Source: Ectobius pallidus (lineage: Eukaryota > Arthropoda > Insecta > Blattodea > Ectobiidae). Taken from it: a stretch of DNA of 64,000 bases. The position numbers and the translations under genes were made by a program. The notes under the pieces were generated by a model. The model made no database searches. It saw only the letters and a list, made by a program, of their open reading frames with translations, and had not been told where the DNA came from. Of this stretch, positions 32,000 to 43,439 are shown piece after piece. The stretch covers positions 48,650,502 through 48,714,501 of the forward strand of contig CAXKWD010000008.1 in the NCBI GenBank assembly GCA_964059195.1. The letters are read 5' to 3'. Each line of letters opens with the position of its first letter. Position 1 is the first letter of the stretch.

Positions 32000-33949
32000 T
32001 GTAACGAAGTGAAAAGTTACCGAACAATGTCTATCGTACTCTCTGGGTACCACAGTATACTAGTGAACGCTTTATTTAATAAGAAGAAGTGACTTGTTAC
32101 AGAAAGCGCTGGAGTCGGCGTTTGTGGAAAATTTAAAGAAAAAGAGAGGGGAGAGAGGTCGAAGAGACGTCTAGGAGTAGCCGTCGAGCAACGAGAGTTG
32201 GAAGTCAGCAACGAGAGAAGGAGGTCCAGAGGAGAGGAGCGTCAGGCAGAGTGGCCTGATATAGAGTCGACCGTTAGAAGTTGTAACGGATTGAATTCAT
32301 CAGGAGACTGGAAGCAAAGCGGATCGACAATAGTCAGTCGTCATTATAAGTCGACGCAAGTTGTGGGCTGTTGCAGTTGTGGAGTGGATTCATATCAACC
32401 TACAAAACTTTGTGGCTGCAGAGACTGTTGGTTTGGGTCTTCGAGATCTGCATGGTCGTCATCCTACGGCGGAGGTTAAACGTCGCGTGGCCTGAAGGAT
32501 CACGAGCCACATATTACCTACCCAGAGAACGACGAATCGCCGTGGATATCATTACAACCGTGAGTGGATGCAGTTGGAGAGATATGCTTCATGGATCGCC
32601 TGTAGGGGACGTCAGGCATTGGGACGGTTACGTCTGTGGAATGCACGAGGCAGCGAGACAGCTATTACATCACACCACAGATAAGTACCTTGAACCATAA
32701 ATTCTTTCCCCCGTGTGTACCCATTGAGTGTAGGAGTAAATAAACTGAGACAAAAATACTCTAAATCGACATCCCGTTGAGGATTCGTCTTCTAAATGAG
32801 ATTAGCGTCATTCAGAAACTATAGTATAACCAGCAATGCTAATCAAGAAGAATAAGTACATATACCTAAAACTAAATATGTTCAACACACTCCCGGACAT
32901 AGCCTGGATTCTGCCTATTCCAAGTTCATAAAGTGCACATGGGGGCTCTTAGCAGCAACACCTTTATATGCCATCAATGAATTCTTTGAACTATCCACTT
33001 CAAGTGTAAATAGCTTTTATTGAATTAGTTCACTATTTTACTATAGTCTTAACACCTGACGATACCTATTGCATGTACTAATGTTTACAAGGTAAATATT
33101 ATTATTATTATTATTATTATTATATTAAGGAAGTTCAAATGGATGGAATTTCAATTCAGATGGAATACGGAATCTGTAATTATAGATCTAAAATTTCGTT
33201 ATGAAAAGCACTGGATTTCTGTATGCATAAATTAATACAGACAGACTTTGTTATAGAAAGGAAGATTATTATTTTTCTATGCATAAATTAATACAGAAAT
33301 ACCTTGTTGTAGAAAGGGAGATTATTTGTCTAGGACTCAGATCAAGTAAGATATACAGGCTTTCTCCTAAAAAAAGATTGGGTTAAAGCTAAGAAGTATT
33401 CTCATGGCAAAAGTTTTGAGATTACGCAGAAAGTGTGTAAGGGAAAAGAAAGTAACGAGATAAAAAGAAAAGTAGGTCTACAGAAAATAATTGTTGGTAT
33501 ACATCTAGATTGGACGTTAAAGTACTTCTCTCAGTTACGGTTATTAGGAGTGTATGATCAAGAGGACTGGAGAGATAGAAGTAAAAGTTGGACCGCAGAA
33601 TTCCATAGTCAGTTGGAGAAGAAGACCGGACAAGACCGACTTTATTTCTTGTTTATATTGTATTGAATTTTTTTAAGGTCTCTCAAACAAAGATACAAAT
33701 GTACTTAATATTCAATAAAATTTTGTTCACATGTTTCTTGAAAAGCTTGACTATTTTACATGAGTATAAAGTGAAAAACCTTCCTAACCTTGATCCACCC
33801 CTTCTTCGGCTAGAGCTACCGGCAATAACCTATGTGACATGTTTTGGAAGGTTAAAGTCAAGTTCATGGTTGATTACTTATAAGAGTGGATGGCACCTGG
33901 TTAAATAAATATTCTCACTCTATCTATAAAATAAAATAAATCTGTCACA
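32000..33949 (+). repeat. Gypsy A 5' LTR
   Basis: 1950 bp, aligned end to end with 39983-41655 except for a 262 bp insert (32865-33126). An open frame of 109 codons (32371-32700) ending HHTTDKYLEP is also open in the right LTR (40335-40664). An AATAAA lies at 32739 and another at 33715. Confidence 0.9.
32865..33126. mobile_element. SINE-like insert in the Gypsy A left LTR, (ATT)n tail
   Basis: Absent from the right LTR, which reads CATATATATAGGAAG across the site. The insert ends in nine ATT/TTA units (33098-33126), a tail typical of retroposons. No coding capacity. Source family not recognised. Confidence 0.7.
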
Positions 33950-33951
33950 TT

Positions 33952-34095
33952 CTTTGGCGCCCAACGTGATTGGGGCCTGGTATAGAAAGCTTTGTGAATA
34001 GTGGGTTCGAGCCCCACCTTGCACATTGGGTGTTTGTTTGAAATATACAAAGTTTTGTGGATAGTGGGTTCGAGTCCCACATTGCACATAGGGTG
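33952..34095 (+). other. Gypsy A primer-binding region and tandem T-arm-like repeats
   Basis: TTGGCGCCCAACGTG (33954) lies 4 bp past the LTR and fits a primer-binding site. After it, two tandem copies of a unit of about 57 bp each contain GTGGGTTCGAGTCCCAC-type sequence (33999-34018 and 34063-34080), a perfect tRNA T-arm hairpin and B-box match, followed by TTGCACA. No D arm or acceptor partner is visible. Confidence 0.6.
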
Positions 34096-34279
34096 GTTGC
34101 TTTTGAATATAAAGAAAGTTTGAGAGACCAGTGTTAATGACGAAGGACGGACTGACTAAAGACTTGATAGGTGTGTGTCGAAGTATACTGACTCCTAAAA
34201 GTTTTCGTCAGGTTAGTGCTAGTGATATAGGACATTTATAAAAATAAAGTAAAAATTAAAATAGTTCTTTATAATAATT

Positions 34280-35614
34280 ATGGCTACATTTATAGATCCT
34301 ATGGTACAGATAAAGACTGCAGAATTAACGCCTGCTATACGTAAATTAAGGAATTCTTATTTAGAGGCAGAGTGTTTAAGGGTACAATTATCCACATCAG
34401 GAACTAGAGATGAGTTGAGGCAGAGACTATTAGAATATGCTAGGAGAAATCCAAAGTCATTTCAAATAATTGTTAAGGCTTTTCAATTAAATGTAGAATT
34501 ATTAGAGGAGGAATTGTTGGAAAATAATGTTGAAGTCCCACAAGGTTCGTATGGTGATTTCTTGTGTGCGTAGATTACTTTAATGCGAAGAATAGCCAGA
34601 ATCTCGACTGAACCAGAAGAAATCTCTCCTACTACGCCTACTTTCACAGTAAATTTAGAATCGCCAAAGCCAAATATTCTAGACATTGTTCGCAGATGAA
34701 ATATTAAATTCAAACCAGGAGATAGTGTATATTTGCTTTTAGAAAGGTTAGAGGACTTAAAACAAGCTTCTAAAGTAAGAGATGAAGAGTTGTTAGGAGT
34801 GCTCCCAGAAATATTACAAGAATCAGCGCTATTGTGGTACAGAAACCGAACAGTAGATTGGGAAACGTGGAATATATTTCTTAAGGACTTTAAAGAATAT
34901 TATTTACCCCTAGATGAGGAAGATGCCCTTCAGGATGAAATCCGAAATCGTACGCAAGGTCCGCGTGAATCTATAACAGACTATACTAATGCAGTGCAAA
35001 CCCTTATAAGGAGGCTGAATACCCCCATGAGTCCCCCTCAAGTTTTGAAGATGCTTATAAAGAATTTGAGGCCTGATGTTAAGTTATACATTAGACCTAA
35101 CGAAGTTAAATCAGTAAATGAACTAATTACTCACGTACGCCAGTATGAACAAATCTTGTTAGATTCAGGAAAGTATGTACCCCCACCTGCGCAAGTGAGA
35201 TCTACAATGAAAGAAACTGCGTACAAACCGCAAAATCAGATGAGTATTGCAAATTTAAATGTTATTTTGAATTAACCTAAGAAAGGAGAGGAATCCGTTA
35301 GGAGGAATGTAAGCGTAAACAAAGACTATAATAAAAGACAAGTAGAAAGGACTATAGATTCAGTGAATCAAAAATATAACCCTGTGCATTCAATACAAGC
35401 TAAAACGGTTCAGAAGGATGGAGCACAATGCAAGACCTTCCCTAAGTCTCAACCGAGATTACAGTGTTGGAATTGTGATAAGTATGGACATAGAAAAAGT
35501 GAGTGTAGCGCTCCGGTAAGGATTATTTGTTATAATTGTCATCGTGTGGGTCACAAAATATCACAGTGTAGGGTGCCTACAGTAAAGAGAGATAATTCTA
35601 ATGAGTCCTTATGA
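34280..35614 (+). pseudogene. Gypsy A gag (SAP-like N-terminus, capsid, two zinc knuckles)
   Basis: Opens at Met 34280. LRVQLSTSGTRDELRQRLLE (residues 31-52) resembles a SAP motif. After a stop at 34573 the capsid-like retrotransposon gag continues: LPEILQESALLWYRNRT (34805) and LIRRLNTPMSPPQVLKMLIK (about 35005). It ends, after another stop at 35275, with two CCHC knuckles CWNCDKYGHRKSEC and CYNCHRVGHKISQC (35464-35568). These bind the genomic RNA. Three breaks. Confidence 0.85.
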
Positions 35615-35626
35615 CAATCGACGAAA

Positions 35627-37449
35627 ATGTTGACGGTTTTGAATATAAACCCAACAGAATTTAATACTACAGATAGATGCTTTGTGGAAGTAATGGTCGA
35701 GGATATTACTTTTATAGCCTTGATTGATTCTGGAGCTGACAAGTCATATGTAGGAGAAAAAGGTGATTTCATATGTAAGTTGTTAGAATTTCCAGTAGAA
35801 CAAACAACAATTAGCAGATAAGACTTATAGTCAACTAGTGGGAGAAAGCGAATTTTCTGTAAAATTGCAAAAAAAAACTTTAAATTGCGGTGTAAAATTA
35901 TGCCTAATTTAGCAGTTGATATGATTCTTGGACTTGATGCTTTGAAACAGTTGGGACTAGTAGTTGATTTCGACAGTAGAAGTTGGTATTTTAAAAGTGA
36001 GCCTACCAATGTATTTAAGTTTGTGAAAACAAAAGAAAGAGATGAGGAGGATCAGTTACATAATATATTAACAGTACCTACTCCTCAAGAGCAGGTTAGG
36101 TTAGATATTTTCCTACAAACTCAGTTGAATCTGTTTGAAAAGTGTACAGGACGAACTAACTTAATTCAACATACTATTGATACTGGAGCAGCTAAACCAA
36201 AGCAAAGATATTACCCTGTTTCTCCAGTGTTAGAAAAAGTCATACATGATGAGATTGATAAAATGTTAAAAGAAGGAATGATTGAGCCATCAAATTCTCC
36301 TTAGGCTTCCCCAGTAGTGTTAGTGAAAAAGCCAGATTCTTCGTGGAGGTTCTGTGTAGACTACAGAAAGGTCAATGAGGTCACAAAAAGAGATATATAT
36401 AGAACATGTATTAAGCAAATTTTTACAAGCTAGGTATATAAGTACTATAGATTTGAAAAATGGTTATTGGCAGGTTCCTTTGAAGGAATCAAGTAAGGAA
36501 AATACTGCTTTTACAGTACCTGGCAGAGGTTTATATCAGTTTACAGTTATGTCATTTGGAGTTCATAACGCACCGGCGACCTTCCAGCGTTTAGTAGAAA
36601 CAGTATTGCGATCTGAGATAGGAGAGCAATGATTTTGCTATTTGGATGATATAGTTTTGGTTACCCAGATGTTTGAGGATCATTTGAATCTGTTACAAAA
36701 AGTATATGGTAAACTTGCAAAGGCAGATCTAAAAATAAACTACGAAAAATCAAAATTTTGCCGAGGTGAGTTAAAGTATTTGGGGCATATCATTAGTCCA
36801 GTAGGATAGCAGTGGACCCTGAAAAAAGTTGCTTGTATAGTAGAATGTCCTGCACCTACTAAGATTAAGGAAGTACGTTCATTTTTGGGCTTAGCGTCTT
36901 GGTATCGTAGATTTATACCTTGTTTCTCAGAAGTAGTGAAACCCCTAACAGAACTTCTGAAAAAACACAAGAAATGGCAATGGACAGTAGATTGCCAGGA
37001 AGCATTTCAGTTACTAAAGACAAAATTAATTAATAGTCCAATTTTGACTCACCCAGACTACTATAAAAAATTAATTTTGCAGGCGGATGCTAGTTTTTCA
37101 GGCCTTGGTGCTGCTCTCACTCAATTGGGAGAGAACAATGAAGAAAATGTTATAGCATATGCTAGTCGTACGTTAACTGTGGCCGAACAGAAGTGGGCTA
37201 CTGTAGAAAAGGAGTTATTAGCAATTTTGTGGGCTGTACAAAAATTCAGACCCTATGTAGAGGGATATCATTTCCTAGTGTATACAGGTCATTTTGCCCT
37301 TAAATGGTTGCATAATTTAAAGAACCCTTCTGGTAGATTAGCGCGATGGAGTCTTATGTTGCAGGAATATGATTTTGCAGTTATTCACCGACCAGGTAGA
37401 TTATAAAAAGTAGCTGATGCTTTATCTAGAAGCAGTGGTAAAGAATAGC
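35627..37449 (+). pseudogene. Gypsy A protease, reverse transcriptase and RNase H
   Basis: Protease: FIALIDSGADKSYVG (35711) with the D-S-G active site. RT: IDKMLKEGMIEPSNSP (36256), then a stop at 36301, [18 protein letters not shown] (36342), TIDLKNGYWQVPL (36443), YQFTVMSFGVHNAPATFQRL (36535) and the catalytic CYLDDIVLV (36638). RNase H: LILQADASFSGLGAALTQLG (37072), VEKELLAILWAVQKFRPY (37207) and VADALSR (about 37412). Stops lie at 36301, 36630, 36808, 37404 and 37446. All catalytic residues I can check are still present. Confidence 0.9.
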
Positions 37450-37478
37450 CAAGTAAAACTGTAGAGGAAGAATAATGT

Positions 37479-37905
37479 TTGTTATTACGGCAAGTAGATG
37501 AAAGTAGTTGGAAACAAATTCAAGATCCATGGTATCTTAAAAGAAAGGAACAGGTTAGGTTAAAACCAAGACTTAGGCCAGATTGGAAATTAGAAGGAGC
37601 AATGTTATATCAGTTACGTTTGGACCAATTAGAACAAGCCTTAGAAGGGACAGTTAATAGGTGGAAATTAGTGATACCTTCAGGGTTTAGAGATAATGTA
37701 TTAAGGGAGTGTCATGACGAACCTACAGCAGGACATTTAGGTATCACTAAAACTTTCCGTAGAGTAGCTAGTAAGTACTATTGGCCAAAAATGTTTAATG
37801 ATGTGGCAAAGTATGTGAATAAGTGTGAAACTTGTCAGAAACATAAGGTGGTTCAAAGGGTGCCAGCAGGACCCATGTCTTTTCATAAGAAGGAGAAAAT
37901 CAATA
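37479..37905 (+). pseudogene. Gypsy A integrase, zinc-binding domain
   Basis: HDEPTAGHLGITKTFRRV (37714) and YYWPKMFNDVAKYVNKCETC (37780) form the HHCC zinc-binding domain. The frame breaks off in KKEKIN at the LINE insertion and continues at 39066. Confidence 0.85.
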
Positions 37906-39065
37906 TTTCAATAATTCAGTAATTACATTTGGTGATTCGGTAAAAAATATCGGTGTTCTGATAGACAAAAATTTAACTTGGGAAAATCACATTAACGAAA
38001 CATGTAAAAAAGTAAACTCGTTAATTCATATGTTTAAAAGATTAAATATTTCCTTACCTACTGCTGTAAAAAAGACTCTAACACAAACCCTGGTTATGCC
38101 CCACTTCGATTACTGTGATGTCCTGTTTACGGACTTGAGCTCTAACTTATCCCAAAGGTTGCAACGTGTTCATAATATGTGCGTACGATTCATTTGTAAT
38201 GTAGGTCTGTTCGATCATGTATCGCCTTCCTTCGATATGTTGCCATGGCTCCGTCTGAATGAGCGGAGAAGGTTTCACTGTCTTTGTCTCCTCTTCAAAA
38301 TTCTTCATACTTCATCTCCATCATATTTATCTAGCTGCTTCCTTAACCTGTCTTCTCATCACACCCTAAATACACGATCAGAACATAGTCATGTACTCTC
38401 TATTCCTCTCCATCGCTCTTCATCCTATTCATCCTCATTCTCTGTATCAGTAGCTCGCCAATGATATTCCATCCCCCGCACGGTCAGAGGCTGTCCAACT
38501 CTTGGTAAATTTCAGAGAGAAGTTAACATATTAATTCTAAACCATGTAATTCAGTTTTGTTTTTCATCGTAGTAACTAGAAATCTTAATTGGAGCTCTTT
38601 CTGATATTTGTAACCTGTAGCCTAACTTCTTGTAACTATACGTTTTTCTCTTTAGTATTCGTTAGTATAATTTTAAATATCTTAGGCTATAATCCTAATT
38701 ATTTTCTTTCTCTTTAGTATTCGTTAGTATAATTTTAAATATCTTAGGCTATATTCCTAATTATTTTCTTTTAAATATCTTAGGCTATAATCCTAATTAT
38801 TTTCTTTGGTATTTTTATATTTTGTAATTTAATTTTGTAATTTTATTTTGTAATTTAAGGTTTTATAGCACTCTAGTTTATAAATTATAACAATGTTTAG
38901 TTCTTGGTATTTAAGTATTAAGTATTAATTAATTAGCTGTAATATTATGTATTTGTGTTATGTAATTGTAATGTAGTTTTTTTTACTGGTAGAGCGGAAG
39001 AGAAGGCCAAATGGCCTTAGCTCTGCCAGAATAAATAAACATAATAATAATAATAAAGAATAATA
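37906..39065 (+). mobile_element. 5'-truncated LINE inside the Gypsy A integrase
   Basis: Carries the C-terminal end of the same LINE family as 20348-22735: VKNIGVLIDKNLTWENHI (about 37941), PHFDYCDVLFTDLSSNLSQR (38100) and LQRVHNMCVRFIC (38160). It has a long AT-rich 3' UTR with direct repeats of TTTAAATATCTTAGGCTAT (about 38672, 38733 and 38769), a GGCCAAATGGCCTTAGCTCT motif and an (AAT)n tail (39041-39063). It entered between two integrase codons; an ATAA/AATA match at the ends may be a short target duplication. Confidence 0.8.
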
Positions 39066-39882
39066 AACCCTGGACCACTGTGTCTACTGATTTATTAGGG
39101 CCCTATCCCAGATCGAAAAATGGTAATCGGTATATAGTTGTCTTTCACGACTGTTTTAGTAAATATGTGGAATGTAAAGCATTAAAATATGATAACACGA
39201 AAACAGTTTTGGAAGCCTTCTATGGGCTTATAATCTTGAAGTGGGGAGTTCCTCAATATTTAATTTTAGATAATGGAAGGCAGTACACTAGTAAACTTTT
39301 CCTAACAGTAACTAAATCTTTTGGTATTACTTCATGTTTTGTACCATATTATTCTCCTCAAGCAAATCCCACAGGAGAGTTAATCGTGTATTAAAGACAA
39401 TGATTTGCAGTTATGTAGATAAGGATCATACGACCTGGGATAGGTACCTTAATGAGATTGTGTTTGCTATGAATTCAGCAGTACATAATTCTACGGGATG
39501 TAGCCCGTATCTTATTAATTTTGGTAGAGAAATCCAAGCACCTAGTATATCAAATAAGATCGAAAATCAGTCGATTATTAAAGAAAATCCTAAAGAGTGG
39601 TTGAAGAGATGGGAAAAACTAAAAGAACTATACATGTTTATTCGACACAATCTTGAGTCTGCATATAAGAAAATGAGTAAGCCATACAATTTGAGAAGAA
39701 GAGAAATAAGTTTCAGACCAAGTGATTTAGTGTTACGAGAGAACTTTACCCTGAGCTCCGCAGATAAAATATTTACAGCGGGTCTCGCTCCAAAATTTGT
39801 GGGTCCCTTTATTGTCAAGAAAATAATTGGAGCAAATACTTATGAACTAACAAACAAATATAATAAGAAGATGGGGAAATGA
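39066..39882 (+). pseudogene. Gypsy A integrase, catalytic core and C-terminus
   Basis: STDLLGPYPRSKNGNRYIVV (39083) has the first Asp, LILDNGRQYTSKLF (39262) the second, and the YYSPQANPTGELI region (39349) the Glu, broken by a stop at 39392. The next frame has MNSAVHNSTGCSPYLINFGR (39472), standard for Gypsy integrase, and FVGPFIVKKIIGANTYEL (39798), a GPF/Y-type module. It ends at 39882. Confidence 0.85.
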
Positions 39883-39982
39883 CATTTGAAAGATGAAAAA
39901 ACATTTTCCCCAGTGTAAATTGTTATGAAAAAAAAGTTTCCTGTTATCAGCAAACATTTCTTTTGTATAAGGTGGTGGCGAC

Positions 39983-41655
39983 TGTAACGAAGTGAAAAGT
40001 TACCGAACAATGTCTATCGTACTCGCTGGGTACCACAGTATAGTAGTGAACGCTTTATTTAATAAAAGAAGTGACTTGTTACAGATAGCGCTGGAGTCGG
40101 CGCTTGCGAATATTTTAAAGAAAAAGAGAGGGGAGAGAGAGGTCGAAGAGTCGTCTAGGAGTGGCCGTCGAGAACGAGAGAAGGAGGTCCAGAGGCGAGG
40201 AGCGTCAGGCAGAGTGGCCTGATATAGAGTCGACCGTTATAAGTTGTAACGGATTAAAGTCATCAGGAGACTGGAAGCAAAGCAGATCGACAATAGTCAG
40301 TCGTCGTTATTAAGTCGACGCAAGTTGTGGGCTGTTGCAGTTCTGGAGTGAATTTATATCAACCTACAAAACTTTGTGGATGCAGAGGCTGTTGGTTTGG
40401 GTCTTCGAGATCTGCTTGGTCGTCATCCAACGGCGGAGGTTGGACGTCGCGTGGCCTGAAGGGTCACGAGCCACATATTACCTACCCAGAGAACGACGAA
40501 TCGCCTTGGATATCATTACAACCGTGAGTGGATGCTGTTGGAGAGATATGCTTCATGGATCGCCTGTAGGGGACGTCAGGCATTGGGACGGTTACGTCTG
40601 TGGAATGCACGAGGCAGCGAGACAGCTATTACATCACACCACAGATAAGTACCTTGAACCATAAATTCTTTCCCCCGTGTGTACCCATTCAGTGTAGGAG
40701 TAAATAAACTGAGACAAAAAGACTCTAAATCGACATCCCGTTGAGGATTCGTCTTCTAAATGAGATTAGCGTCATTCAGAAACTATAGTATAACCAGTAA
40801 TGCTAATGAAGAAGAATAAGTACATATATATAGGAAGTTCAAATGGATGGAGGTTCAATTCAGACGGAATACGGAATCTGTAATTATAGATCTAAAATTT
40901 CGTTATGAAAAGCACTGGATTTCTGTATGCATAAATTAATACAGAAAGACTTTGTTATAGAAAGGAAGATCATTATTTTTCTATGCACAAATTAATACAG
41001 AAAGACCTTGTTGTAGAAAGGGAGATTAGTTGTCTAGGACTCAGATGAAGTAAGATATACAGGCTTTCTTCTAAAAAACAGATTGGGTTAAAGCTAAGAA
41101 GTATTCTCATGGTAGAAGTTTTGAGATTACGCAGAAAGTGTGTAAGGGAAAAAGAAAGTAACGAGATAAAAAGAAAAGTAGGTCTTCCGGAAATAATTTT
41201 TGGTATACATCTAGATTGCACGTTAAAGTACTTGTCTCAGTTACAGTTATTAGGAGTGTATGATCCAGAGGACTGGGGAGATAGAAGTAAAAGTTGGACC
41301 GCAGAATTCCATAGTCAGTTGGAGAAGAAGACCGGAAAAGACCGACTTTATTTCTTGTTTATATTGTATTATATATTTTTAAGGTCTCTCAAACAAAGAT
41401 ACAAATGTACTTAATATTCAATAAAATTTTGTTCGCATGTTTCTTGAAAAGCTTGACTATTTTACATGAGTATAAAGTGAAAAACCTTCCTAACCTTGAT
41501 CCACCCCTTCTTCGGCTAGAGCTACCGGCAATAACCTATGTGACATGTTTTGGAAGGTTAAAGTCAAGTTCATGGTTGATTACTTATAAGAGTGGGTGAC
41601 GCCTGGTTAAATAAATATTCTCACTCTATCTATAAAATAAAATAAATCTGTCACA
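39983..41655 (+). repeat. Gypsy A 3' LTR
   Basis: 1673 bp from TGTAACGA to CTGTCACA. It is preceded by AAGGTGGTGGCGAC, a weak polypurine tract. It lacks the 262 bp insert of the left LTR. The two LTRs differ by scattered substitutions and small indels, so the insertion is not recent. Confidence 0.9.
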
Positions 41656-42472
41656 CACCTTACTAATCTGTTTCATCACAACACCTTCAATCCACTTATT
41701 CCTTGAACGATAATCTTCTACTAAAGCTGGTTGATTTATATACAAATACCAAGTTTGATTACCATTGAAGTAGGGTTTTTTCTCTCTTGTTTCTGTAAAA
41801 CACTGCTGCACAGTTCAGGTCTCAACAGATCAAGTCTGCTTCTTAGATTTCCGCCAAACATTTTTTTAGCATTTCATTATTGGTTGAATGTAGAGAGTTA
41901 TGGAAGTCAAACAATTCCACTTGGAGCTAATGATACATTCACCCCTTTTCTGAATACCTTTCGAAACACACATTTCTGAACATACTTAACTAAATTCTCC
42001 GCCTGGCCATTTGATTGTGTATATGGTGCAGATGTCTTGTGCTCTACTCCATTGTTCCTTAGGAACTCTTGAAACTGAGCCGAATTGAATGACGGTCCAT
42101 TATCACTGTCTACGAAAAGAGATAAGCCAAATCGTGCAAATAATGACCTCAGATTGTCAATTGCCAGATGGGCCGCGGTTGAGGCAGTTTCAAGCAACTT
42201 AGAATGAGCATCAATCACTATTAAATACATTCTTCCTTGGAATGTACCAAGTGAAGGCTCTCCCATGGTTTACTGGGATACTGCCACACATGTAACTCTG
42301 CTTTAGGTGGGTTTGGTCGTTCCAAAAGACAAGAAGAACAATTATTTGCAATACGTGCAATGTCTAAATCAATACCAGGCCAATAAATATAGTTACGAGC
42401 AACACTTTTCATTTTAACTATGCCGAAGTGAGAATTGTGCAGTTCTTTTAACATGAATGCCTGAAGAGACTA
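41656..42472 (-). pseudogene. Gypsy B integrase (zinc domain and core)
   Basis: Zinc-binding domain: LKELHNSHFGIVKMKSVARN (42451), YIYWPGIDLDIARIANNCSS (42390). After a frameshift near 42240 comes the core: YLIVIDAHSKLLE, SLFVDSDNGPSFNSAQF (42120) and PYTQSNGQAENLVKYVQKC (42020) with the second Asp and Glu. The C-terminal part (41830-41656) has ALVEDYRSRNKWIEGVV. The frame then jumps across Gypsy A to 31999. Confidence 0.85.
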
Positions 42473-42980
42473 AAGCTCTATCTACAATGTGCAGTAGGCA
42501 GTTGGAAGTCGGTAGTCGGCAGTTTGCAGTTGCAATCGGCCGCTTGGGAGCAGCACTCGAGCCGTCTACAATATGCAGTCGACATTGTGGTTAGGGAAAC
42601 ATTTTACAGTATAAAAAAGGTGGAGGAATCGCTTTATAATTGCATAATATATTATGTTATAAACACATATTCCTTTCTCGTTGTATGTTAATCTGTGTAT
42701 TTGCACTAGTAAATAATTTTCAATCTCGTAATATGTTACTTGCAGTCGTGCAGTTGGTAGTCAGAGATGAATTTCTCGACTGCCGACTACTGACTACCAA
42801 CTTGGTAGTCAGAGATGATTTTCTTGACTTTCGAATACTGACTACCAACTACCGATTGCCTGCTGTCGATTGCAACTGCACATTGTGAATGGGGTCCATT
42901 ACTCACCACACGTTATACTTCCACTACCGACTACCAGCTACCAACTTCCGACAGCCGACTGCACATTGTGGATGGAGCAT
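42473..42980. mobile_element. MITE with long inverted ends
   Basis: Left end AAGCTCTATCTACAATGTGC; the right end is the near-complement ...GCACATTGTGGATGGAGCAT. A TA lies on both sides (42471-42472, 42981-42982). Multiple subterminal copies of GGTAGTC/GACTACC-type words fill both arms, and about 150 bp of unrelated AT-rich DNA separates them. No coding capacity. The TA sites suggest Tc1/mariner-type movement, but the superfamily is unsure. Confidence 0.7.
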
Positions 42981-42982
42981 TA

Positions 42983-43435
42983 GGCCCAAGATTATACAAC
43001 TCACTAATAAGAGCTCATTCTGAACTATATAAACTAAATTTACACAGATTGAAGAAAATAACTTGTAAAATTTATTAAACCTAATTCATACTCATTTTAC
43101 AATATCCCAATATTTTTGCTTTTCATTTTGGCTTATCGTGCTTGTCATTCTTCTCTAACACATAATATATATGTTTTGCTCTTGATTAATATTATTTACC
43201 ATTTGCCTTGTTTTGTGTGTTGTATGCCAGGTATGTGTGTTTTGTATGTAGCGTCGCTTTGCCCTGAATTTTTTGTTTTATAATTTCCAGTGGTCACTGT
43301 TTTCTGTTGCTGTGCCCGAGCACGAGCTTTTGCTCATTCGGGCATCAGAAATGAATGTATGTTTTATGTTTTACGAAGATAAAATAAAGAGTAAACAAAT
43401 AAAAAATAATAAAAGGTATTACCACACGATAACCC
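42983..43435 (+). mobile_element. Short LINE 3' end with a 3' UTR hairpin
   Basis: Between Gypsy B integrase pieces. It has no ORF but ends in AATAAAGAGTAAACAAATAA (43383-43404) and a perfect-loop hairpin at 43314-43343 (GCCCGA...GAGC-TTTT-GCTC...TCGGGC). A stem-loop shortly before an A-rich end is typical of LINE 3' UTRs recognised by their RT. Gypsy B reading resumes near 43440 (FYQRRNELTVE). Confidence 0.5.
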
Positions 43436-43439
43436 CACA

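Larger units (their letters stand above)
32000..41655 (+). mobile_element. Gypsy A: LTR retrotransposon inserted in Gypsy B
   Basis: Two long LTRs (32000-33949 and 39983-41655) start TGTAACGAAG and end CTGTCACA. Between them come a primer-binding-like TTGGCGCCCAACGTG (33954), gag, zinc knuckles, protease, RT, RNase H and integrase in standard Gypsy order. A LINE is inserted in the integrase (37906-39065), and the left LTR has an extra 262 bp insert. Multiple stops and frameshifts make it inactive. No matching target duplication is seen: the left flank is ATAATC, the right flank CACCTT. Confidence 0.9.

Noticed and set aside
33901..34089. Minus-strand ORF with repeated VGLEPTIHK
   Set aside because: It is the antisense of the tandem T-arm-like repeats in the Gypsy A leader; the protein repeat follows from the DNA repeat.
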